Positions 32,171 to 41,893 of a stretch of DNA of 64,000 bases are shown piece by piece; positions within the stretch are counted from its first letter, which is position 1, and the number at the start of each line of letters is the position of its first letter. This DNA comes from Paratinospora sagittata. Taxonomy: Eukaryota; Streptophyta; Magnoliopsida; Ranunculales; Menispermaceae. The translations under genes and the position numbers were made by a program. The stretch spans positions 17,244,001-17,308,000 of the forward strand of contig CM069607.1 of NCBI GenBank assembly GCA_035771175.1. The letters are read 5' to 3'. The notes under the pieces are model-generated. The model saw only the letters and a list, made by a program, of their open reading frames with translations, was not told where the DNA came from and ran no database searches.

Positions 32171-33390
32171 GTGGCTTATCATGCAGTTGTCGACTGTTTC
32201 GCGAAGAGAATCATTTTTAAGATTCCCAGACATCCAGTGTTTACACTACAGGGTAGAACTTCAGACCAGACAGTCACAAGGGGTAGATTTGTGACTGATG
32301 GAGATAGGGAGATTTTGGCTGGGTTAGTGCCTGATGAGGAAGAGATTAGTGAGGTGATACTTGAGGATATTGCCATTGTTAGGGACTTTCCATATGTGTT
32401 CCCTGCGGATCTTCCAGGATTACCACCGAAGCGAGATATCGATTTCATTATTGAACTAGTCCCTGGCACGAAGCCTATCTCTATGGCACCATATAGAATG
32501 GCGCCAGCCGAGTTGAGAGAGTTGCAGAAACAGCTCGAGGAGTTATTGGCTAAGGGCTTTATTTGCCCGAGCGTGTCACCCTGGGGAGCTCCAATTCTTT
32601 TTGTGAAAAAGAAAGATGGGAGCTTGTGGTTGTGCATCGACTATCGCCAATTGAACAGGGTGACCATCAAGAACAAATATCCTCTCCCAAGGATTGATGA
32701 CTTGTTTGATCAGTTGAGGGGAGCGAGGTATTTTTCGAAGATTGATTTGCGCTTCGGGTATCATCAGCTGAGGATCAGGGATGAGGATGTGCCTAAGACA
32801 GCATTCAGAACCCGCTATGGACATTATGAGTTCCTTGTGATGCCATTTGGTGTGACTAATGCACCAGCGATGTTCATGGACCTGATGCAGAGGGTCTTTA
32901 GGCAGTATCTAGATAAGTTTGTCATCGTCTTCATTGATGACATATTGGTGTATTCGAAGACTCGGGCTGAGCATGAGGAACACCTTAGAGTGACTTTGCA
33001 AACTCTGAGAGAGCATAGGCTATATGCAAAGCTGAGCAAGTGCGAGTTTTGGATCACCGAAGTGAAGTTCTTAGGTCATGTGGTGAGTTCTGAGGGGATT
33101 TCAGTTGACCCGGCTAAGGTTGAGGCCATTATCAGTTGGCCTAGGCCTACCACAGTGACCGAGATCAGAAGCTTTCTTGGGTTAGCTGGTTACTATAGGA
33201 GATTCGTTCAGGGATTCTCCAAGATAGCTACACCTATGACTAGGCTCACCCAGAAGCATGTGTCCTTTGTATGGACCGAGGAGTGTGAGAATGCCTTTTT
33301 AGAGTTGAAGAAAAGATTGACATCTACGCCAGTGTTGATTTTGCCAGAGCCTAATCAGGAGTTGGTTATCTATACTGATGCCTCTCGTAT
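32171..33390 (+). pseudogene. pol: Gypsy reverse transcriptase, truncated in RNase H
   Basis: Frame 2 encodes [53 protein letters not shown], and the catalytic FIDD in [10 protein letters not shown] (about 32926-32955). Then come [17 protein letters not shown], a connection domain, and the first RNase H motif [11 protein letters not shown], where the sequence changes abruptly into LTR DNA at 33391. The RT part is uninterrupted over 400 codons, so this copy decayed mainly by deletion and a few point changes. Confidence 0.93.
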
Positions 33391-34137
33391 CGGTGAAATA
33401 GACATGCACTAGTAACCCAATGCATGTGGAATGTGGATCCAAATTGATAAGCTTTTACTTGCATCGAACTTATTATAAATGCTTGATATCTATATGTTAT
33501 GAGCTTTTAATCATGCTACACATTGACATGCATACATGATATTTATTGATGAGTATTGATAGCATATTTGAATTCTATTCACTGGGCACCGTTGGCTCAC
33601 TCTCATTTTCCTCTTTCAGGTCCTTCTGTCCTGAATAAGGGCAAAGGAGGTCATATCTTGAGGGCCTTGCCTGCGAGAGAATCCAAGGCCTCGATGTGAG
33701 TTGAAAGGCATTTTGATTGAACTGTGTTTTAAATTATGAAGTATTATATTTTAGATTATGTAATTATAACACTTACCACATTGTAGTATGGGTGAGTTGG
33801 GACTTGTTAGATAGACCATGTGGGCATATGACGGTTTTTATTTGTACCCACAATTTTGGACTTTATGTGTATGTCAATTTTAATGGACTGTAGGGATTAT
33901 GATTTTATTTATGGTTCATTTTTATGGATTATCTCTTGTCTTTGATGATTAATACGGTGGGTAGTTTTGTTTAGTACCTTTTGATATTATGTCGTTGTTT
34001 GAGATAAGACTCGTAGGGTCTCAACCACCTCACGGGAGTTGAGGAGTGGTCGGAGATGCTTACGTCGGGCGTCCCGCCCCGGCATTCCGTACGCCATTCC
34101 CTGCTGGGTTGGTGGTCCGGGGTGCGGGGTCGCCACA
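33391..34137 (+). repeat. Gypsy 3' LTR, 5'-truncated
   Basis: 747 bp matching the last quarter of the 5' LTR, from CGGTGAAATAGAC to CGCCACA. It joins pol at a CGGT shared by both partners, and ends at the ATTCT target duplication. Confidence 0.92.
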
Positions 34138-34142
34138 ATTCT
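34138..34142 (+). repeat. Target-site duplication of the Gypsy element, right
   Basis: ATTCT, matching 24629-24633. The interrupted sequence resumes as GCCAATTTTTTATG, part of the split copia LTR. Confidence 0.9.
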
Positions 34143-35204
34143 GCCAATTTTTTATGAAACACGTTTCTTAAAAAGAAATGCGTTTTTGTTCTTGAATTGC
34201 AGAAACTTGTTCTCTAGACAAACAGGTGGAAACGAGTTCCGGTGAGGAAAACAGTTCCTGCCTGTTTAAGTGAAAATTCACTTACGGCTAAAGGAAACGC
34301 GTTTCTCCAAGGAAAATATGTTTCTTCCTTTTCAATTATCAGAAACTTAGCTTCTTATCGAAATTTTCAAGTTCAAAACATGTTATTTTGATAAATCAAC
34401 ATCAAACACATTTGAATAAAATTAAAACCAATTGAATTGAAATACTTTTGAGGTTTAAACCACAAGTTATAAACATTTTGATCCACATGTAAAAATTTGA
34501 CGTGCATGGAAAACAGTTGGCTTTTCAAAGCAATGATGATTTGGAAAACATTTTAAAACAGGTGCAGGACTTTGGCTGAAACAAATAGAAAGTACTATAC
34601 AACCCTATATGCATCTAAGCAAGTACATAAGATTTTACAACTTGTTTTTCATGCTTTGATCCACTTCGAGCTTTTGACTTGGACTTTTTAGTTGACTTTT
34701 ATGATTTGATCATTTTGGCACTAAAACAACTTAGTCAAGAGATTAGTAATCATTAGAATGTTGTTTGCAATCATCTAAACACGCAAAGGGAGGGTTATTT
34801 CACCAACATTGTTCTCACCTAGTCACGCCAAGTGTTATCTCAGGAAAGCCCATGATGGAATGTTTTGATGATTTCAAACTACTCATGTTTGTGTATTTAA
34901 TGATTTTGTTAAGTGTTTCAGAATTATTAAGAATCAAGATCAAAGAGAAGAGCTTACAAGTCCATTGAATGCCAATGATCGAAGCTTCAAGTTTTCAGTA
35001 CTTTGAATGTAAATCTATCGATCAAATTACTCTCGGTAAGATCTACTTAATTGCATATTTTGATCGATATGTTTGAAAGGTTTTTCAAATGATTTAAATT
35101 CTTAATCTTTTTAAATGTTTGATTTGATCGAATCTTTAACTAATTTGACTAAGTTTTGAAAGACAAAAATTGCTTTTAAAAATCAGTCTTTAAGTATTTG
35201 ATCA

Positions 35205-35560
35205 GGACGCTAATGTCTCAGTAGAGCCCTCCTGCACTTGCATGTCAGGACACTAATAAAACATTAGGACGCTGATGAAGTTTAAGGTTGCAAAAGTTCT
35301 TGTCCATCATGACGCTTACTTTATCAGTAGCGCCCTCATTGTGCCAACCAATGAACTTATCAGGACGTTGATTTAACATCAGCTCGTTGATTGTCTTAAG
35401 CATCAGGACACTTATGTTTCAGTAGCGCCCTTATGTTTTTCGTACTTTAAAGATAGGACGCTTACGTTGTAAGTAGCGCTCTTATATTCCTAAGTGTTTT
35501 TAAAGGGTGTTAGGATGCTAACCTTCCAGAAGCACCCTCACAACGTACGTAGTTTTTAAC
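35205..35560 (+). repeat. Array of GACGCTTA / TAGCGCCC short inverted units
   Basis: A degenerate motif AGGACGCTTAC...GTAGCGCCCTC recurs every 60-90 bp (for example near 35320, 35405, 35455 and 35512). In many units the two halves can pair (CGCTTAC with GTAAGTAGCG). The array continues beyond the inserted LTR at 36767-36870 and is shared with 61175-61750. Confidence 0.65.
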
Positions 35561-35568
35561 ATTAAGTA

Positions 35569-35573
35569 AGTCA
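35569..35573 (+). repeat. Target-site duplication of solo Gypsy LTR, left
   Basis: AGTCA before TGTAATACCCC, repeated at 36762-36766. Confidence 0.88.
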
Positions 35574-35658
35574 TGTAATACCCCAGGTTTACATAAAAAA
35601 ATAAAAATAAAAATTGAACTTCGAGCAGCGCGCCCGAACGTTCAGGCATTCCTTTTCT

Positions 35659-35667
35659 TATATAAGG
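35659..35667 (+). promoter_or_regulatory. LTR TATA box
   Basis: TATATAAGG lies 85 bp into the solo LTR, upstream of a pyrimidine-rich stretch, consistent with a U3/R boundary shortly after. Confidence 0.5.
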
Positions 35668-36365
35668 AGCCCCCCTTTGTTATTTTCACACCAAATCACT
35701 ATCTTCTTTCTTGCTCTCTTTGTGATTTCTCTCTTATCTTTTTGAGACTCTCTTTGCAGTGCAATGCGGTTCTGCTCGAGAAGAGGCACCATTTCCAGAA
35801 GGAGTTTTTATCTGAAGGTGGAGAACGAAACATAGGTTTACGTGTGTTATAACTTTTATTAAAGTTTACATTTATTTATCATTATGTCTACTATTCATTT
35901 ACACTGCATTATTGCGTATAACTTTCATACATGTCATACTTATGCCTGTATATTTGGAGTTCATGTATTACACTGTTACTATGCTGGATTATTGGTCAAT
36001 CTGACTCAACCAGACTTAGTCTTGTCCTCAGTAACTTTAAATAGTGAATAGGAGGCAACGTGTTGCTCTAGACGATTGGTATTTAAGTGGACCTTGTGTC
36101 CCACCTCTCAACTGGAGACTGATCTGGTTGGTCTTATTTGAAAGCTATTAGCTTGTACAAGTGATACTGAACTTCCTCTCTTTACACATGGTGATACCGA
36201 CCTGATAAGAATCACCGGACATTGCCAAACCTTGTCTAATGTTAGTAAAGACTGGACCTGCTCATGCATTGGCATCATACATAAGCACCACTTAGGTATG
36301 TAAGTGGTTCATGATCCACAAAATAGTTAGAAGCAATGCTCATTATTCTTGATATTTCCCTGTAG

Positions 36366-36483
36366 AGGGACGTACAATGAGAACCAGGGTTTACCTGGGG
36401 ATGGACATCTGTATATGAATCCAGGGCGACGACCTTGGCGAGGGACGTACAATGAGAACCCGGGTTTACCTAGGGATGGACAT
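36366..36483 (+). repeat. 75-bp period duplication in the solo LTR
   Basis: A 43-bp block beginning AGGGACGTACAATGAGAACC occurs at 36366 and again at 36441 with two mismatches. A related block occurs near 52455 in another LTR. Confidence 0.85.
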
Positions 36484-36761
36484 TTTACCCACTGGGCAAT
36501 AGCTCACCCCGTTGTTATCCAATTTTTCTCAGGAGTTTAGGGTGGACTGGGTGGAGGTTTTTGGGACTACATTTTGTAACCCTTGTTAATTATAGGGAGA
36601 TTTTGGGAGGATATTCCCTCAATCATATTTTGTACAAAAATACATTCTGAAATTAATATAATCAGATTTGTACTCAATTGTGTTCCTGTGCACTCGGTTA
36701 TTGTTATAATGCATTCATGACCTGCCTGTGAGTGTTTCACTCGTCCGGGAAGTGTGTGACA

Positions 36762-36766
36762 AGTCA
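36762..36766 (+). repeat. Target-site duplication of solo Gypsy LTR, right
   Basis: AGTCA after GTGTGACA, matching 35569-35573. Confidence 0.88.
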
Positions 36767-37579
36767 AGACGCTTACATTCTTGTAACGCCCTCACTTCTT
36801 AGTTCAACATGACACTTATGGTCCATGAGTGCCCTCAAAGGAACAAAACGACAAAGTTGGCACTATGCATTAGGACGTTGATTGACCAATCAAGATACTA
36901 ATCCAACACTGTCATAAAGCTGTGTTTGTGCATTTTTTCAGTTTGTTTTTTCAGACTTTTTATGCATTAGATTTGTCAGAGATTTCCTCCGATGCACGAA
37001 TCACGATTTTTGAAACCTTCCTTATTCATGCAATCTGAAAAGAACCAAAATCTTTGTGAAGATCGTCTTACCATCTTCGTGAAAGATTTTGGCTGTTGTG
37101 AGTATACGTTTTTTTTTAAAATTCAAATTCAAATGACCAACAACTTCATCTCTACTAAGTCTATAAATACCAGCACTTAGAAAATCCACAACACACCGAA
37201 AATTCATCAAGCAAATACTTTTGCAAGTTAGTCGAATTTTCAATTTGATTTTAAAGCTTAAACTCTTTTAGTTTTCCAAAGTGTCTTCTTTGAAACTTTG
37301 TTTATTCAAAAGATTTTCATATTGAGCTTAATCTCTATCTTTCTATGAAAATCTGTTTGAAGGTTACTGAACCGTGTTTCACTTAAATTCTCAGCATTGT
37401 TTTAATCATATATCATTCTTGCTGAAAGAGAAATTTGAGAGATAGTTCATAGGATATAGTTGTACTTCATCTCACATCTTGTATATTGTATCGAGTTATA
37501 ACAATAGTTATACAAATTGTTGAATACCTAACTTCATTTTTGAAACAAGTGGTTGTTCTCAAGCCAGTAAATTGAAAGA

Positions 37580-37785
37580 GGTTTAGGTTAGTCTCACACC
37601 CGGAAGTTGAGATAGGTAGTTCTCTAGCCTATAAGTCGAGAGGTTTAGGTTGGTCTTAAGCCTGCAAGTTGAGCATTGTAATGATTTTTCTCACACCCGG
37701 AAGTTGAGAAAAGGTGTAACGGTTTGGTTCTCACACGTAAGAGAATCCCTTAGTAAAAAGGTTTCTAAATCCTTACTGAGGAGGT
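37580..37785 (+). repeat. Array of small hairpin units with changing stems
   Basis: Units of about 27-35 bp each hold a pairing stem around a similar loop: TCTCAcacccggaagtTGAGA, TCTCtagcctataagtcGAGA, CTTAAgcctgcaagTTGAG, TTCTCAcacccggaagtTGAGAA and TTCTCacacgtaaGAGAA. Stem letters differ but stay complementary, while the loop keeps a CCnGnAAgt-like core. The array lies about 150-350 bp before the LTR end. Confidence 0.7.
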
Positions 37786-38073
37786 TAGGTAGTGGATGTA
37801 GGCAAATAGTTGAATCACTCTAAATCGATTGTATAAATTGATTTACTTTTCCACACTTATTTAGTTGTCATTGCATTAACTTTAATTGTCTAAGTGTCCA
37901 ATTCACCTCCTTTTGGACATACCTGGACCAACACCACGAAGCTTCATCCAAGATTTGTACTGTGAGAGATGATTCTTTGAGTCTTTCTTCCCGTCATACC
38001 ACTTCTCTTGTAGAATTTGTATCTTGTTCGAAAGTAGGGCGTATAACATTTTATCAATGAAGGAAAATCTTAT

Positions 38074-38340
38074 TTATTCCTCATAGCTTCTGGTTGAGCT
38101 CTTGGCTAAAGACCACCAAAACCTACGTGCTTGAAGCCCTGCCATTATAACAGTCAATGCCACGTCGTCTAAATATCCTTCCACTTGAGATGTATCGTGT
38201 GCGAAGCATGCTACATAGTCTTTGAGGGGCACATCTTTCAGTTGCTTGACTGACAAAAGGTGCTCGGAAGGCTTTCTTGTCTCGTGAAGCCCCACAAACT
38301 TGCTGACGAACGATCGTTCGAGCTGGTCGAAGGAACGAAT
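38074..38340 (-). pseudogene. gag: Tat-like Gypsy gag fragment
   Basis: The minus strand reads a short open stretch with FDQLERSFVSKFVG, LSVKQLKDVPLKDYVACFA, VALTVIMAGLQARRFWWSL and SYEE. The spacing matches the Retrotrans_gag capsid domain (LKxYVxRF followed by a GL...FxxSL segment), closest in style to Tat/Ogre Gypsy elements. There is no start codon context, protease or pol beside it. It is a short relic next to the SIRE-like LTR end. Confidence 0.65.
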
Positions 38341-39596
38341 TCATTTGGGATGTAGTTGATGAGTTCATAAAGATGTGTATTTTTACTCTTAAAAATAGTA
38401 TTTTTGGTTAGAAAAATAAGAAAAAGGTTGAAATAGTTAATAAAAATAAGAAATAGGAGAAAATAAAGTTTTTATAATTTTTAGGTCATTTTAGGTATTT
38501 TTAGTCAAGTCCTTAGTAAATTATGATTAGAACTTATAGGAAAATTATATAAATCAAATTAACTGTTCAAATAGGTTAGTAAAAATCCAAAGTTATGTTT
38601 TAAAAATAAGTTCAAATAAATAGAAATTAAATAGGCTAGTTAGGTTAAGTTAGAAATTCATTATAATGTCACTTTAGGTAAGAAGTTGTTTTAGCTAAGT
38701 TGCATCCTTGTGTATTTTAGGTTGATTTTCATTTCGAAATAGGTTTTATAGATTCTTATAGGATCCCTAGATTTGTTTTAGTAAGTTATACACTCTCATT
38801 TAGGTCAACTTAATGAAATTAGGGTTTTTAGAGCCAATTTTCCTTCGGTTAAGGTTATAGACTATACTGACCCACAAAAAATGGTGAAACTTGATAACTA
38901 AGGTCTCAAACTCATTTTGACGGTTCTAATAGTTATTTTATAGTGTTTTGAGTCTTATTTTCAGGTTTTCATAGGTTGGAGATGTCTGGGTTGCTTAATT
39001 GAATTGAGGTTGTACAGATTTGCTCTAGCCGAGGTACGCTAGATCATAGTTGCTGCAAAAGGGTTCTTGTCAAAGTTTTAACTATTCATGTCATATACCA
39101 ATAGAAATATCTTGAATAAACATTTCCAACAAGCACAAGATCACTTCATTTCGAGTTCATTTGGCCCAGTTTCGGATTATTCCAGTATTCTCCCAATTAT
39201 CATATGAGTGACGAAGCTTTGGCCCAAAATTATTTGGAGAACTTTCTAGCATGTTTGGAGCCCAATTTGAAGCCAGAGATGAAGACACATGTTAGAGGAT
39301 TAAAGAAGCTCAAAGGCGTTAAAAATGGATAAACTTGAAGAGTTAGAGGATTAAATCAAATTCTTAAAAGTTAAATCCAATGTTTTAGAGTTATCACTGT
39401 AGAAGTTGGCTTAAACTTATTTTTTGTAGCTTAAAAAGCCTATAAATAGACCCCTAGGCATGTACCTTTGTGATCCCTCTTTTTTTTTTCCTTTTCTTTG
39501 TTGTTTAGGTTAGTTTATATTTCCGTTTTATTGCATTGAAGATCAAGGATAGGACATAGTGATAATCTCCAATATTTGGTGTTTTTAGGTTGTAAG
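38341..39596. other. AT-rich relic sequence with a possible gag trace
   Basis: Very AT-rich with many GTTAGTT and TAAATTAGG words. At 39225-39330 the plus strand reads EALAQNYLENFLACLEPNLK then PEMKTHV, which resembles a Gypsy gag segment but is too short to be sure. Nothing else is supported. Confidence 0.35.
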
Positions 39597-39721
39597 TAGG
39601 GGTGTAAGCAAACCGACCCGACCGGACCTGACCATTTCGGATCGGGTTTGATTGATATGCCGCGTTGGTCAGGTTAATGTTTGAGCAACCCGACCATACC
39701 TGACCTCTTAAAATTTATATA

Positions 39722-39730
<9 letters not shown>
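39597..39730 (+). mobile_element. Possible hAT-like MITE end
   Basis: TAGGGGTGTAAGC followed by alternating GACCCGACC and CCTGACC words resembles the ends of plant hAT-type non-autonomous elements, which often begin TAGGGGTGT. The other end was not found; sequence passes into a (TA)n(GTAT)n microsatellite. Confidence 0.35.
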
Positions 39731-39757
<27 letters not shown>

Positions 39758-39762
39758 TGTAT
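39716..39762 (+). repeat. (TA)n(GTAT)n microsatellite
   Basis: About seven TA dinucleotides followed by eight GTAT units. It lies about 40 bp before the truncated end of the next LTR. Confidence 0.9.
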
Positions 39763-39802
39763 AATAAAAATACTAAAAAATTATTACTTGATATAGCAAT
39801 TA

Positions 39803-41893
39803 TTTTCCTTTTAACTCTATACCTAAAATATTGAAGGAAATGGAGTGAGCAAACAACAGCTCAGTGAATATATTTCTTGATATGGCAATTATATGCATTT
39901 AGGGAAATATGACATTTAAAATCATTTCAAACAATTATTAAACAAATGCATCATTCAACGAAGATATTATACATGTCAACAACATAAATTTCATGAGTTT
40001 TCAAGAAAACAATGCATCTTTTTCCACGAAATCCACAATCTCCCTCCTTCAAGGTAAGAGAGCGGGTCTAACCCTTATATGGCCGTTACAAGGTAGCCAC
40101 AGCCTCTCATTACCCAATTCACAGTCATTTCAAGGATCTCCAATCCTTGTTAGGACAGACCTACTGACAATGAGGTTACGCATAACACTCATCCGAGTCT
40201 AATTCCTAACGAAATAACACCAACTTGTATTTGCAAGTCTCACATGCTCCAATGCTAAAAAGAAATCATTTATGAATGCAAATTAAAACACAATGCAACA
40301 TTATATGCATAGCATATTTACATTCAAACATTTCATATATTTAAAATGCCATACAAGAACCAAAATCAAGAAAATATACTCACAGTACAGGATTTTTCAA
40401 CTTAATTACTATCACGTCGCTTTCGAGTCCAGCTCCAAATTAAATCCAACTAATTCAACCTGTCACAACCACTCCATAATTCAATTTCATTTATTCATAT
40501 CTATTTACATATTCAATTTCTCAACTCACTTCAAATCACTAATAATCAAAATCAACCTAAAAAATATTATACACATTCTGTGACTTTAAATTCCAACTCA
40601 ATTTAGGACTCATAAGCAGTTGAAGAAACTATTATCTTGTTTCTGTGGTCAATCTAGATATTTCCACAAGAAAGAACAGTGAAAATAAATTTTCAATTCA
40701 TATTTTCACTAGTTCTCAGTTTTATTTTTCTCCTGGAACATATATCAATTTTATTAAAAATATAGAACATTCCTAAAATTATTCTATCCACATCGACACG
40801 TGTAAAATCCGTCATACTACCATTCTACTACCTTCAACAGGTATTTTACTAAGGTTTTACACGTTCGCGGATGCATTCAAAGTCAATTTTACTCACAAAA
40901 GTCATATATTTAGCTACTAAAAATATCAAAGCATATCCAAAAATCATGATCTTAACATCGAAACGTCCGTAATTCAGTTCTCTACGATTCGATGATCTCA
41001 AACCGGAGTTTCATTGGATTCCAATTCCATTTTATTCACTGGATATGATCATAGTACTATTCACATCACTGTTCATTGAAAACATGGAAATTTTACTAAA
41101 ATTGTCAAACGGTCTCCAAAAATCATGAAATTAGCATCGATGGACTCGCAACAGTGAATTCTAACATTCTATAGCCTTAAACTAGAGTTTCATCGGGTTT
41201 ATATATGATTCGAAAGGTTTTCAATATAACTCTAACTTCCAACAAACTTCCAACAACCATAAAAATTCCAAATGAACAAATAAATGAAATCGAGTCACAT
41301 ATTTGGGGCTCCTGCAGTCTATGAAGTGTTTTTCCACCTTTCGAACGAATTTTCATTCAAGTTGGGTAAAAACCCTAATTTTGAAAATACTGTAAAACAA
41401 CTCTCATAGCTAAAATTACTCCACTAGAATCGTCATACACTAGTTAAAGATCAATTTTACGACGTGAATCCCGCGTTTCTCCCTTCGTTCTTCGTTCTTT
41501 CTTTTTCTCTTTCTCTCTTTCTTTTCATTCGTTCTTCTGCAACATCATTTAAAAGTTTTTAATTTTTTTTTATCAATCAAAATCGTTGGCTTTTAAAAAG
41601 AGAAGTTGATGAGCATGGTTTAATATGATCCCATGCTCCTAGGCTCCCCTTAATAGCCAACTCCTCCTTCAAATTTCATTGAATTCAACTCATCTCATTT
41701 ATATAATTCATTTAATAATTCAATTTCAATCTACACCATTTTCTTACTTTAATTTATACCTCAATTCACTTATTTCACATGTATTCATATACACACATAC
41801 AGTTGACCTCCTACGTATAAAATATGTGTATTATACATATCGAGATACGTGTAATTTAACGTATGTAGTTAATTAAAACTACGAGGTGTTACA
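39803..41893 (-). repeat. 3' LTR of the minus-strand Gypsy element, truncated
   Basis: Matches 46816-48920 nearly base for base. On the plus strand it starts mid-LTR at TTTTCCTTTTAACTCT and ends GAGGTGTTACA. The first 520 bp seen in the other LTR are missing, with the microsatellite just outside the break. Confidence 0.88.

Larger units (their letters stand above)
24634..34137 (+). mobile_element. Ty3/Gypsy (Tekay/Del-like) element with internal deletion and nested solo LTR
   Basis: A 9.5-kb insertion with ATTCT target duplications. Order: 5' LTR (24634-30367, itself interrupted by 26461-29419), primer-binding site, gag, protease, reverse transcriptase and the first residues of RNase H, then directly a 3' LTR fragment (33391-34137). 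The rest of RNase H, the integrase and about 2 kb of the 3' LTR are missing. The RT sequence and long LTR suggest the Tekay/Del chromovirus lineage, an inference because the integrase and chromodomain are gone. LTR fragments look about 97% identical by eye. Confidence 0.92.
23748..34808 (-). mobile_element. SIRE-like copia LTR on minus strand, split by a Gypsy element
   Basis: On the plus strand the LTR starts TGTTGGCC (23748) and ends CACCAACA (34808). Removing the Gypsy insert and one target copy (24634-34142) leaves about 1.55 kb. Read on the minus strand it begins TGTTGGTGAAATAACCC and ends in a segment with AATTCACCCCCTC before CCAACA, a pattern common in SIRE/Maximus-type copia LTRs. 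Coding sequence, primer-binding site and polypurine tract are absent on both sides, so it is probably a solo LTR. Target duplications are not evident. Confidence 0.65.
35574..36761 (+). mobile_element. Solo Gypsy LTR
   Basis: 1,188 bp from TGTAATACCCCAGG to AGTGTGTGACA with AGTCA target duplications on both sides. It has a TATA box (35659-35667) and transcript-like sequence after it that resembles the LTR at 51242-52983 (both contain GGGACATACAATGAGAA-type repeats and end GTGACA). The interior was lost by LTR recombination. Confidence 0.9.
34810..37933 (+). mobile_element. SIRE-like copia LTR on plus strand, split by a solo LTR
   Basis: The 3' border is clear: AATTCACCTCCTTTTGGAC leads to GGACCAACA at 37933, as in SIRE-type LTRs. 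The 5' border (TGTTCTCACC at 34810) is a guess. Without the inserted LTR it is about 1.9 kb. It carries two structured arrays (35205-35560 continuing at 36767, and 37580-37785). No primer-binding site follows and no target duplication is seen, so it may be a solo or rearranged LTR. The block at 61101-63007 is a second, more diverged member of the family. Confidence 0.62.

Noticed and set aside
40293..40583. 97-residue open frame also present at 47304-47594
   Set aside because: Both lie at the same place in the two LTRs of one element; conservation reflects LTR identity, and there is no domain.
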